Origin: Anaerolineales bacterium
GTDB lineage: Bacteria; Chloroflexota; Anaerolineae; Aggregatilineales; J027
Assembly (NCBI GenBank): GCA_020634155.1
Contig: JACKCI010000001.1
Location: forward strand, 1,674,001 to 1,738,000
Length of the DNA stretch: 64,000 nt
Direction of reading: 5' to 3'
In this document: one piece after another, positions 48,855-56,042 of the stretch
How positions within the stretch are numbered: position 1 is the first letter of the stretch
How the letters are laid out: the number at the start of each line of letters is the position of its first letter
Translations under genes and position numbers: made by a program
The notes under the pieces: model-generated
What the model saw: only the letters and a program-made list of their open reading frames with translations
Databases searched by the model: none
What the model was told of the DNA's origin: nothing

Positions 48855-50549
48855 ATGCCCCAAACGGCCCTGCGCTTATTTGTCAATTATCGGCGGGCGG
48901 ATAATGCCCAATATGTCGAGACCTTGCGTACCCATTTCATGTATCGTTATGGGCGCGAAAACGTCTTTATGGACTTCGATAGCATCCCACCCTTCACCCA
49001 TTTCGCCGATTTCATTCGGGAGCAGGTGCGGGCCGTCGATGCCCTCGTCATGATTATCGGCCCGCGCTGGGTCGAGTTGCTCCAAGACAAGGCCGCCAAG
49101 CATGAACCCGATTACGTCCTCGTGGAGCTTGAGGAGGCCGTGCAACACAACAAGGTCGTCGCCCCCATCCTCATTCAAGATACGCCTTTCCCGCCCAAGC
49201 ACGTCATACCCGCCTTCCTGCAACCCGTCTTCGATGCCGTCAATATCCCCAGCCTGCGCCCCGGCCTCGATACCCTCAACAACATCGACCGCCTGACCGC
49301 CGCCCTTGAAGCTGAGGTCAAGAAACAGGGCAAGCAGCGCACCATTCAGCAACAGACCACCACCCCGCCCACCGTCAGCTTCGACATTCATGCCGCCTTT
49401 GGGCATTACTTCGAGGCTGAGGCCAGAGGTGATTACCCCGCCGCGCTGGTCTGGATTGAGAAAATCCGCCATTCGGGGAAGACCATCCCTCCCTTCTTTA
49501 CCATCGACGCCTATGAGACCACGCTCCGCCAGCGCATCAAGGCCGAGGAAGAAGAGCGCCGTCGTCGGGAGGTGGCTGATTATCTCTATGGCTTTATCCG
49601 CCAGATGGTCAAATACAAGCGCCCTGCCACTGAAATCAACAAAGCCTTTGCCGAGGTCTGGGCCGTCTATCCCGACTATGACCCCGATGGCCTCAAACCC
49701 AAGGCCCCACCCACCAAACCCGCCCCCACCCTTGCCGATGCCAACGCCGCCGTGCAAAACATCATCGGTGCGCCCTTTGAATGGTGCGAGGTACCCGCTG
49801 GGCCGTTCCTGATGGGCAGTGACCGCAAGAAGGATGAAGCCGCACGTGACCGTGAGCCAGACCTCCATGAGGTCACATTGCCTACCTTCTGGATCGCCAA
49901 GTATCCCATCACCTATAGCCAATTCCAGACCTTTGTCGAGGCCAATGACGGCATCAAGGATGACCGTTGGTGGCAAGGCTTGGCGGCGGGTACCGAGGAG
50001 CGCAAATTGGCACAACCCAGTTGGGAAATCGCCAAGCACCCCCGCGAGACCGTGAGTTGGTATGAAGCCATGGCCTTTTGTCGTTGGCTCTCGCATCGCT
50101 TGGGTGGAGAATATGCCATTGACAAGGTCGCCGAGTGGGCCGTGCGCTTGCCGATCGAGGCCGAATGGGAAAAGGCCGCACGCGGTACTGATGGGCGCAT
50201 CTATCCGTGGGGCGATACCTTTGATAAGGCCAAATGTAACACCAACGCATCAGGTATCGGCAAAACCACGCCCGTTGACCAATACCCCCAAGGTGCCTCA
50301 CCTTATGGTGTATTAGATATGAGTGGCAATGTGTGGGAGTGGTGCCTATCAGAGTGGACGGACCCCTATGAGCATCACCTATCACAAGAAATAAATATTA
50401 GTAATACATCTAGTCGGGTGCTGCGCGGTGGGTCGTGGCCCAGCTACGACAACCGCGCCCGCGCCGCCCGCCGCGGCTTCAACCTCCCGGGCCTTCGCAA
50501 CCACGACCTCGGCGGGCGGGTTGTTTGTGTTCGTCCCCCATCTCCTTGA
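48855..50549 (+). CDS. TIR - FGE-sulfatase domain protein with variable-region-like C-terminus
   Basis: A 564-residue protein. Residues 5-150 are a TIR domain (RLFVNYRRADN, VFMDFDSIPP, ALVMIIGPRW, and YVLVELEEA with the candidate catalytic Glu91), a fold that in bacteria often cleaves NAD or makes signal nucleotides. Residues 175-285 are helical. Residues about 305-560 are a formylglycine-generating-enzyme-like (C-type lectin-like) domain: FEWCEVPAGPFLMGSDR, LPTFWIAKYPITYSQF, VSWYEAMAFCRWLS, RLPIEAEWEKAARG, YPWGD, VLDMSGNVWEWC, LRGGSW. The last 36 residues resemble variable regions of diversity-generating retroelements. Start at the ATG after GGAG. Long antisense ORFs here are shadows. Confidence 0.9.
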   Translation: MPQTALRLFVNYRRADNAQYVETLRTHFMYRYGRENVFMDFDSIPPFTHFADFIREQVRAVDALVMIIGPRWVELLQDKAAKHEPDYVLVELEEAVQHNKVVAPILIQDTPFPPKHVIPAFLQPVFDAVNIPSLRPGLDTLNNIDRLTAALEAEVKKQGKQRTIQQQTTTPPTVSFDIHAAFGHYFEAEARGDYPAALVWIEKIRHSGKTIPPFFTIDAYETTLRQRIKAEEEERRRREVADYLYGFIRQMVKYKRPATEINKAFAEVWAVYPDYDPDGLKPKAPPTKPAPTLADANAAVQNIIGAPFEWCEVPAGPFLMGSDRKKDEAARDREPDLHEVTLPTFWIAKYPITYSQFQTFVEANDGIKDDRWWQGLAAGTEERKLAQPSWEIAKHPRETVSWYEAMAFCRWLSHRLGGEYAIDKVAEWAVRLPIEAEWEKAARGTDGRIYPWGDTFDKAKCNTNASGIGKTTPVDQYPQGASPYGVLDMSGNVWEWCLSEWTDPYEHHLSQEINISNTSSRVLRGGSWPSYDNRARAARRGFNLPGLRNHDLGGRVVCVRPPSP

Positions 50550-50577
50550 ATCTCTGACCTCTGATCTCTGAGAGGTC
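50421..50577 (+). other. Candidate DGR variable region and downstream hairpin
   Basis: From the LRGGSW codons (50421-50438) the composition changes abruptly: of the next 27 codons (50439-50519) 23 end in C, including the first 16 in a row, as expected if AAC codons of a template were mutagenised at A. It ends with GGRVV and the stop. Then 7 nt after the stop a hairpin GACCTCT/AGAGGTC (50556-50562 with 50571-50577, 8-nt loop) follows, where DGR target genes carry an IMH-linked stem-loop. No template repeat or reverse transcriptase is in the window. Confidence 0.5.
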
Positions 50578-50669
50578 GAGCGTAGCGAGACCGAATCAAA
50601 AATTTTTGGTTTTTGGGGAGGGGGGAGGTATAGGTTCATCTTGTAAATTGACGCGGGTCAATGGGTGTC

Positions 50670-50906
50670 GGTGGTGCTGGGGGTTAATTGGTTAGTCTCT
50701 CAAATGGGCAAGGTTGATGGAGGCTCGACGTGCCGCGCCCTAAAGGACGCGGTTAGAGGGATTGATGGTCTATCACCGCCTCTCAGGAATTTCTGGCGCA
50801 AACTCAGCGTTTACAGTGTACTCAAGCGCTTTTAACCGCGTCCTTTAGGGCGCGGCACCGACACATGCTCATTTACGAGAATAACCAATTAGTCCGCAGC
50901 ACCACC
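50670..50906. repeat. Long inverted-repeat (MITE-like) element
   Basis: A 237-bp palindromic unit. Outer arms 50670-50709 and 50867-50906 are imperfect inverted copies (about 40 nt, starting GGTGGTGCTG and ending CAGCACCACC). Inner arms 50730-50755 and 50833-50858 are a perfect 26-bp inverted repeat ending in the GC-rich sequence GCCGCGCCCTAAAGGACGCGG. The centre is 77 nt. Weak matching continues outward to about 50649 and 50926. Another partial copy of the arm tip, AGGGCGCGGCAC, lies at 50944-50955. No ORF inside. The region 50550-51089 has no other gene. Confidence 0.75.
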
Positions 50907-51089
50907 CCAACCCGATGATCCGCTTGATTATTTAACCACCATCAGGGCGCGGCACACACCCTCACGAATGCCCACCTGTGTGCAAGACACACCAACTCGC
51001 CCGCAGCATGTCAGGTCGCTACCGACCCACTCCCTATTTAGTGGACAAGTTCTTTATGACGGAGCAAACCACATTCATCAAACAGACGT

Positions 51090-51245
51090 ATGACCTGCCA
51101 CATCTGCAAACACGGCGAAACCGCACACGACACCACCACCATCACCCGCAACGGGCAAATTAGCAGCCATCCGTGCCTGCAAGCGCTCTTTGAGGGTGGC
51201 AGGCATCAATCACTTGGCGAATGCGACCAAAGTTGGCACATGTAA
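51090..51245 (+). pseudogene. Truncated YgiT-type zinc finger gene copy
   Basis: A 51-codon ORF whose first 19 residues (MTCHICKHGETAHDTTTIT) match the start of the intact neighbour at 51594 (MKCIICKHGETARGTTTIT), then the similarity stops. The second zinc-binding pair of the intact protein (CTNC) is absent in the expected place. It looks like the remnant of a duplicated gene, disrupted in an unstable segment beside the inverted-repeat element. DNA identity of the matching part is high (ATCTGCAAACACGGCGAAAC against ATCTGCAAACATGGCGAAAC). Confidence 0.7.
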
Positions 51246-51311
51246 CCTGATTTGATATAAAATAATCATGAATAGTAACCCATCTACCTTTTGTAGCGCT
51301 GATATAATCTA

Positions 51312-51590
51312 GTGAATAAATTGACTTTTCGGGTGCATGCCCTTCAAAAAATGACTGAACGCAACATCAGTGTTGATGATGTTGCGTTTGTCATCGAAAA
51401 TGGTGAAATCATCCGCGAGTATCTGGATGATACACCTTATCCAAGTTGCTTAATGCTGGCTTGGCGCGATGACCGCCCGTTGCATGTGGTAACGGCTGAG
51501 AACCTGACAGATTCAGAAACCATTATCATCACAGCCTATGAGCCTGACCCAGCTATTTGGGAGGCTGATTTCAAAAAGAAAAGGGTGTAA
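51312..51590 (+). CDS. DUF4258 protein (putative toxin of a TA-like pair)
   Basis: A 92-residue small protein with the DUF4258 pattern: FRVHALQKMTERNISVDDVAFVIENGEIIREY near the start, a Pro/Leu strand SCLMLAWRDDRPLHVV and the final IIITAYEPDPAIWEADF. It is 3 nt upstream of a YgiT-type zinc-finger gene, a recurrent pairing resembling MqsR/MqsA toxin-antitoxin modules. The GTG at 51312 is only 4 nt after a TATAAT at 51303-51308, so if that promoter is used translation more likely begins at the in-frame TTG at 51321. Its toxicity is not shown. Confidence 0.83.
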   Translation: MNKLTFRVHALQKMTERNISVDDVAFVIENGEIIREYLDDTPYPSCLMLAWRDDRPLHVVTAENLTDSETIIITAYEPDPAIWEADFKKKRV

Positions 51591-51593
51591 ACA

Positions 51594-51821
51594 ATGAAAT
51601 GTATAATCTGCAAACATGGCGAAACTGCACGCGGCACCACCACCATCACCCTAGAACGCGACCACACCACGCTTGTCTTTAAAAACGTCCCCGCCCAAGT
51701 CTGCACCAACTGCGGGGAGGCCTATGTCGATGCGACCACCAGCGCCCAACTCCTTGCGGCTGTTGATGCAGCCATTGCGCTGGGCGTCCATGTTGAGGTG
51801 CGCGAGTTTGTGCCTGCTTAA
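51594..51821 (+). CDS. YgiT-type zinc finger protein (MqsA-like antitoxin N-domain)
   Basis: A 75-residue protein with two CXXC pairs, C3-x2-C6 (CIIC) and C37-x2-C40 (CTNC), that bind zinc as in the N-terminal domain of MqsA. The helix-turn-helix domain of full MqsA is absent; the residues after 45 form a short helix and strand. It directly follows the DUF4258 gene (3-nt gap), so the pair is a probable toxin-antitoxin-like module. A truncated duplicate of its first third lies 500 bp upstream at 51090-51245. The start is the ATG at 51594. Confidence 0.86.
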   Translation: MKCIICKHGETARGTTTITLERDHTTLVFKNVPAQVCTNCGEAYVDATTSAQLLAAVDAAIALGVHVEVREFVPA

Positions 51822-51891
51822 AGTGGGTTCACGCCAAACCCCTCTCGCGCTACAATAACCACCATAGCAATAGGCAACCAAAGGCAGGTCG

Positions 51892-52200
51892 ATGAACAGC
51901 CCAACCCAAGCCCCTACCCTCGCAGCCTTACGCGCCCGCCGCAGCGAGATTCTTGACCTAGCAGCCCGTTATGGTGCCACCAACGTGCGGATATTCGGCA
52001 GCGTGGCACGCGGAGAAGCCACCCCCGATAGCGATGTGGATTTGCTGATGGCCTTCCAAGCAGGCACCAGCCTCTATGAATTGTCGGCGCTTTGGCAGGC
52101 CCTCCAAGAACTGCTGGCGTGCAGAGTCAATATCATTAGCGAAGGTGGCCTCAAAGAGCGCTTCAAATGCCACATTGAGAAGGACATCGTTCCCCTCTAG
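51892..52200 (+). CDS. Minimal nucleotidyltransferase (MNT/MntA-like)
   Basis: A 102-residue minimal nucleotidyltransferase. The active-site pattern GSVARGEATPDSDVDLL (about residues 36-52) matches GSxxRGxxxxxSDxDL with both catalytic Asp residues, and IISEGGLKERF follows near the third position. Such proteins (MntA) AMPylate the HEPN toxin HepT in two-gene modules. No HEPN gene is found downstream (52201-52330 has no ORF) or upstream, so it is an orphan or its partner was lost. Start at the ATG at 51892 with GGCAGG upstream. Confidence 0.88.
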   Translation: MNSPTQAPTLAALRARRSEILDLAARYGATNVRIFGSVARGEATPDSDVDLLMAFQAGTSLYELSALWQALQELLACRVNIISEGGLKERFKCHIEKDIVPL

Positions 52201-52330
52201 CGCAGGCCCTCTACCACACATCACCGCCTCTAACGGACACCCGATTTGCCCTACCCCCCCGTTCTGGCACAAAAAACCCAAAAAACCCCACCCCAAGGTC
52301 GAGCCATCCTGCCCGTATTCAAGCCATCAA

Positions 52331-53032
52331 CTAGGGAATAATCGCCGATTGAGCCTCAACCCCAATAGCCGTGCTAAATTGCACACTACTGGCGGTTAAG
52401 TTACCACTTCGCACATAAATAAAACGGTTATTGACCATATCGCTGGTTGGCAGCACCGCCCCATCAGGATAGGTCACCGAGGCCGAGGTAACGGCTTGGC
52501 TAGGGCTAAAAACCTCACCCACCGTTGCCGAGAGGGGTTGATTGGTACCCCATGTCAAGAGGAACCAACTCCCGGCCACCACCTTCTGGTTAGGGTCAGT
52601 CGCACAGGACGCCTCACCATTGAAGGGGTTGAGGGCACCGCTGACTTGACGATTCGCCATCACCACCCCAAGGCACGATAACCCACTCGGATTCTTGTAG
52701 GCGATACCAACCACCAAGTCCGAGCCAACCTGCAATGCCTTCCAAACGCTGAAGGTGCCGGGGCTAATCGACTTGGCGAAGTTGGTCTCTAGGAAGCTCT
52801 GCATCACAGGTAAATCAGCTTGGAAGATGGTACTCGGCAGGGTGCCATCGGTGGTGGGAACAGGGGTATTGGCAACGATAGCGGGGGTCGCGGTCGGGCC
52901 AGATAAATCGACGGTGGGGATGTCAATATTGATGGGAATTGAGCCATCGGGGGTAGGCGTCGGGTCAGGCAGCGGGCGAATACAGCCAGCGAGTAGAACA
53001 AGCAATAAACTACCCCACAATAATTTACGCAC
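52331..53032 (-). CDS. Lipoprotein of unknown function
   Basis: A 233-residue lipoprotein. The GTG at 53032 begins a short basic stretch and hydrophobic core ending in the lipobox LLAGC, cleaved before Cys17, then a long Pro/Thr linker (DPTPTPDGS; SGPTATPAIVANTPVPTT) typical of Chloroflexota envelope proteins. AGGAGG lies 10 nt upstream. The remaining region (about residues 80-233) is a compact beta-rich domain with four possible recurring strands and one Cys pair; no family was recognised. The ORF reading to 53242 overlaps the neighbouring gene and is not used. Confidence 0.8.
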   Translation of the reverse strand: MRKLLWGSLLLVLLAGCIRPLPDPTPTPDGSIPINIDIPTVDLSGPTATPAIVANTPVPTTDGTLPSTIFQADLPVMQSFLETNFAKSISPGTFSVWKALQVGSDLVVGIAYKNPSGLSCLGVVMANRQVSGALNPFNGEASCATDPNQKVVAGSWFLLTWGTNQPLSATVGEVFSPSQAVTSASVTYPDGAVLPTSDMVNNRFIYVRSGNLTASSVQFSTAIGVEAQSAIIP

Positions 53033-53099
53033 GGCTCCGAGTCCTCCTGTCGATGCAGCATGTGTATTATGCCCCGAAACCGTGCGTAATGCGAATTGC

Positions 53100-54773
53100 C
53101 TAGCTTTTTTCGCGCAGGCCGTGTTCTTCATTGATAAAGAGCCAGCCCGCAATCTCGCCAATATCAAATTTGTGGTCTTCAATCCAGAAGCGGGCCGCCG
53201 GAAAGGTGCGGTTAATCTCGCTGGATGAATCGCGGCTGGCAATCTCGCTACGAATATCCTCCATGATAGCGAGGAGGCGCTCCTGCCAGCGTTTCATATT
53301 AGCAGGCGTTAAATCGACCCAGCCCCCGTCGGCATTCTCACTTTTGACTTGGGGGCCACGCAACATCTTAAGGCCGTCAGGCAGCAAGATAGCGATACCA
53401 ATGCTCAAAATCCTTGCCCGCAAATCATGGTTATCGCGGATTACTTGCCAAAGCCGGTCACTGAGTTGGTCAGGGCTGGGCTTGAGGGCCTCGCCCATCG
53501 TTGGATAAGACAACTCCAGCAGATGCGCTTCAAAGAGCAATTTACTCAGACGCGGCGGGCCAAGGAACTCGAAGGCCACGCTACGGACGCCATGCTCACG
53601 CTCCAATTGAGTCATGCGCTCTAAGACCGCATCCCGCAAAAAGCCCGCCCGATAGGTTGGCCCCATCACCGAGGCATCAAGTGCGCTCACAATGTCCTTA
53701 CCGGTGCTGCTCCCAACGATTTCATCGACGACGACATGGGCAATCTCTTGGGGGGTGATGAACATCATCTGACCCAAGGTGGTGATGGCCTTGAACTCAT
53801 CGAGGCTGAAGACGCCATTTTCGCCCGTATCGATGTAGACATTTTCCAAAGGCTTGCCAAGCGGGATGCCATAGCTACGGTGTTCAAGGGCTTCGTTGAT
53901 GGGTAGCGCGTCTTCGGGCGGGCAATCAAACAAGTCAATACCACCGCGGGCCGTAGCGACTGGGCCATATTCAATAGCTTTCCATGCAATAGCAGCAGTG
54001 GGCTTAACCTCTTTGACGATTTGAGGGCCGTCGGGGGTGCGGGCCAATAAGAAAATCAAGAGGCTATGAGCACCAGCCATGGCTGCTTTACTAAGTAGCA
54101 CGCGGCTAGGCTTTTCCTCGCCATGTGTAAAGGGAATATTGAGACCCATACCACCCGTGCCGCTGGTGCCGACCTTGATATAGGCTTGGGTGTTGGCTTC
54201 CTTGAAAGCTTGATACAGCACTTGGACATGGCGCACCAGTTGTGGCGTGTATTGGGCAATGAGGAGGCGCTCTAGAATCTCGTTGTGCTGCTCAGGGGTG
54301 GCGTCTGGAGTTTGGGAGAGCTTCCATGCCTCTTGAGATTTTTGATAGATGTTTTGATAAGCCAAGCCTGTAGCGGTGTTCACACAGTCGATGACAATAT
54401 CGGCAGGCTTCCCACCCTCGATTTGACCAGTAATGAGCAGATACAGGAAGGAAGCGGTCAAGACTTCATCATCAAGTTGGTTAAAGGTATCAGCGATTAA
54501 TTTGTGGCGTAGGCTCGGCTCGGCATAAATCTCCATCGGGTGGAGGTCTTTGAGTTCATGCCGCACAAAAATATTGCCCCATGCGGGGACAATTTCAGTG
54601 GCACTATTGGGGTAGAGTGCTTGCATGGCAGCTTGGGCCGAGAGAGCTTCTTCCTCTTTGAGCGAGGCCACCACCAAGCGGGCTGGCTCATGGGCCATCA
54701 GTTGCTTGCAGACGGCCTGCCCAACCAGCCCATACCCGCCTAAAACCAGTACATTCTTACCTCGAATGTCCAT
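53100..54773 (-). CDS. Large NAD(P)-binding Rossmann (SDR-like) protein
   Basis: A 557-residue soluble protein. The N-terminus is a Rossmann fold with VLVLGGYGLVGQAVCKQL (about residues 8-25), but the remainder is far longer than an ordinary short-chain dehydrogenase. Other notable segments: DIVIDCVNTATGLAYQN, KVGTSGTGGMGLNIPFTHGEEKPSRVLLSKAAMAGAH and DEIVGSSTGKDIVSALDASVMGPTYRAG. It resembles uncharacterised NAD-dependent epimerase/short-chain dehydrogenase-like proteins of Chloroflexota; no reaction can be assigned. The ATG at 54773 follows GAGGA by 5 nt. It stands alone between two genes on the same strand. Confidence 0.72.
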   Translation of the reverse strand: MDIRGKNVLVLGGYGLVGQAVCKQLMAHEPARLVVASLKEEEALSAQAAMQALYPNSATEIVPAWGNIFVRHELKDLHPMEIYAEPSLRHKLIADTFNQLDDEVLTASFLYLLITGQIEGGKPADIVIDCVNTATGLAYQNIYQKSQEAWKLSQTPDATPEQHNEILERLLIAQYTPQLVRHVQVLYQAFKEANTQAYIKVGTSGTGGMGLNIPFTHGEEKPSRVLLSKAAMAGAHSLLIFLLARTPDGPQIVKEVKPTAAIAWKAIEYGPVATARGGIDLFDCPPEDALPINEALEHRSYGIPLGKPLENVYIDTGENGVFSLDEFKAITTLGQMMFITPQEIAHVVVDEIVGSSTGKDIVSALDASVMGPTYRAGFLRDAVLERMTQLEREHGVRSVAFEFLGPPRLSKLLFEAHLLELSYPTMGEALKPSPDQLSDRLWQVIRDNHDLRARILSIGIAILLPDGLKMLRGPQVKSENADGGWVDLTPANMKRWQERLLAIMEDIRSEIASRDSSSEINRTFPAARFWIEDHKFDIGEIAGWLFINEEHGLREKS

Positions 54774-54854
54774 CGTTCCTCTTTCTGAACTTAAGGGACG
54801 GATACTCACTTAAAATGTAGAAAGAGATTACCGCATTTAGCGTAAAATGACGAA

Positions 54855-56042
54855 TTATGGACGCGGCAGAACGTTAAAATTTTTACCGCGCCAGTGTCCC
54901 GCACGGGGAGCAGGTAAGACCCGCGAATCAGCAAAATACTCAAAGTCAAAGGTCAAGGAGTCACCTGCTTGCTTACCCGGAAAGGGCATGAGGCGGGCAG
55001 TCAGCGGTTTATTGAGACGCAAGGACAAGGCCGCCACATCCAGCAAAATATCGTGTAGAGTCGTCTCCCCCACATCCCCCGGTAGCGGCACACAGTCAAG
55101 GCCCGTACCACACACCGCACTCAACAGCAGCAAGTCATTAATCGACAACCGGCCTTGGGCAGCACGCGCCGCCAAGACACTATCTTCCAAGATAGGGAGC
55201 ATCAGACCCGAAAAACCCGCACGGGGGAAGTCGGCAGCCTCCACCGCATTCATGACCACGCTGGCAGACGCCACCAAGCCATTACCGCCAAAGGTCGGGC
55301 CAAGCGCTTCTAAAGCACCGCCAAGGCTCTCGGCATTGACGGGATAGGGAGCCAGCGAAAAGTCGAAGCCGCCAAAGCGGATGCCATAGTCACGGGCCAG
55401 CTTTTCAGCAACAGGCAGCAGGGTGTCGGTAGTAGATTGGATGGCAGTGGTTAGGCGTTGGCGGGCGTCGGTGGGGTCGGTGGCATGGCTAAAGGCTTGT
55501 ACGGCGAGGTCGGCGGCTTGGATGGCTAAAGCAAAGGATGGCTCACCCCCACCATGATAGGCCACGGGAAAGAAAGGCGACCCAGCGGGGCAATTGGCAA
55601 GGGCCGCCAAATAAAGATTAAGCATGCCATGTGATTTGAGGCGGCTGATGGTATCAATCAGGCGGGCGGTCTCATGCAAAAAGCCGATGCCTTGCTGGGG
55701 GGTGGCGATAATGGTGGTGGCGAATATGCCCAACTCTTGGGCGAAAATCTGCGGTAAGGCTTGCAAATAGGCGGGGTCATCGGTCATGGACAGGGGGCCG
55801 ATGGAAAGATATTCGAGACCCTGCTCACGGCATAAACTGTAGAGATTGCGCGATGTTGAAACGATGGTGGCGGGCTGTGACCATTGAGGGAAAGGCTGGG
55901 TTGCCAAGCGGCGGGTTTGCACCACATAGCCCGTTGCAGCCAAGGCTTGGGTGGCAGCATGGGCAAAGCGACCAATCAGCGTAAGGTCAAGGCGGGCAGG
56001 ATCAATAGTGGTAAAAGTGGTGATTGAGCGAATCTTGGGCAT
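54855..56042 (-). CDS. DUF711 family protein
   Basis: A 395-residue cytoplasmic protein of the DUF711 (UPF0210-like) family, seen in the segments TRNLYSLCREQGLEYLSIGP-type start (SRNLYSLCREQGLEYLSIGP at about 62-81), the long Ala/Gly-rich middle (FFPVAYHGGGEPSFALAIQAADL) and the C-terminal GLDCVPLPGDV, FADSR. Related proteins have glycyl-radical-like structure but no established reaction. The ATG at 56042 shares one base with the stop of the upstream lipoprotein gene (TAATG), indicating coupling. A TTG 12 nt earlier in frame is not needed. Confidence 0.82.
   Translation of the reverse strand: MPKIRSITTFTTIDPARLDLTLIGRFAHAATQALAATGYVVQTRRLATQPFPQWSQPATIVSTSRNLYSLCREQGLEYLSIGPLSMTDDPAYLQALPQIFAQELGIFATTIIATPQQGIGFLHETARLIDTISRLKSHGMLNLYLAALANCPAGSPFFPVAYHGGGEPSFALAIQAADLAVQAFSHATDPTDARQRLTTAIQSTTDTLLPVAEKLARDYGIRFGGFDFSLAPYPVNAESLGGALEALGPTFGGNGLVASASVVMNAVEAADFPRAGFSGLMLPILEDSVLAARAAQGRLSINDLLLLSAVCGTGLDCVPLPGDVGETTLHDILLDVAALSLRLNKPLTARLMPFPGKQAGDSLTFDFEYFADSRVLPAPRAGHWRGKNFNVLPRP

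Noticed and set aside
48876..50096. 406-codon ORF on the minus strand opposite the TIR-FGE gene
   Set aside because: Shadow of strongly GC-ending codons of the true gene; no ribosome site, no recognisable domain, and the plus-strand protein has clear TIR and FGE motifs.
50550..51089. Search for a DGR template repeat close to the TIR-FGE gene
   Set aside because: No stretch resembling 50421-50546 was found in the neighbouring non-coding DNA on either strand; any template must be elsewhere.
50978..51163. 61-codon ORF ending in a His run
   Set aside because: Different frame of the truncated YgiT copy; the His codons come from the ACC-ATC-rich stretch that encodes TTTIT in the real frame.
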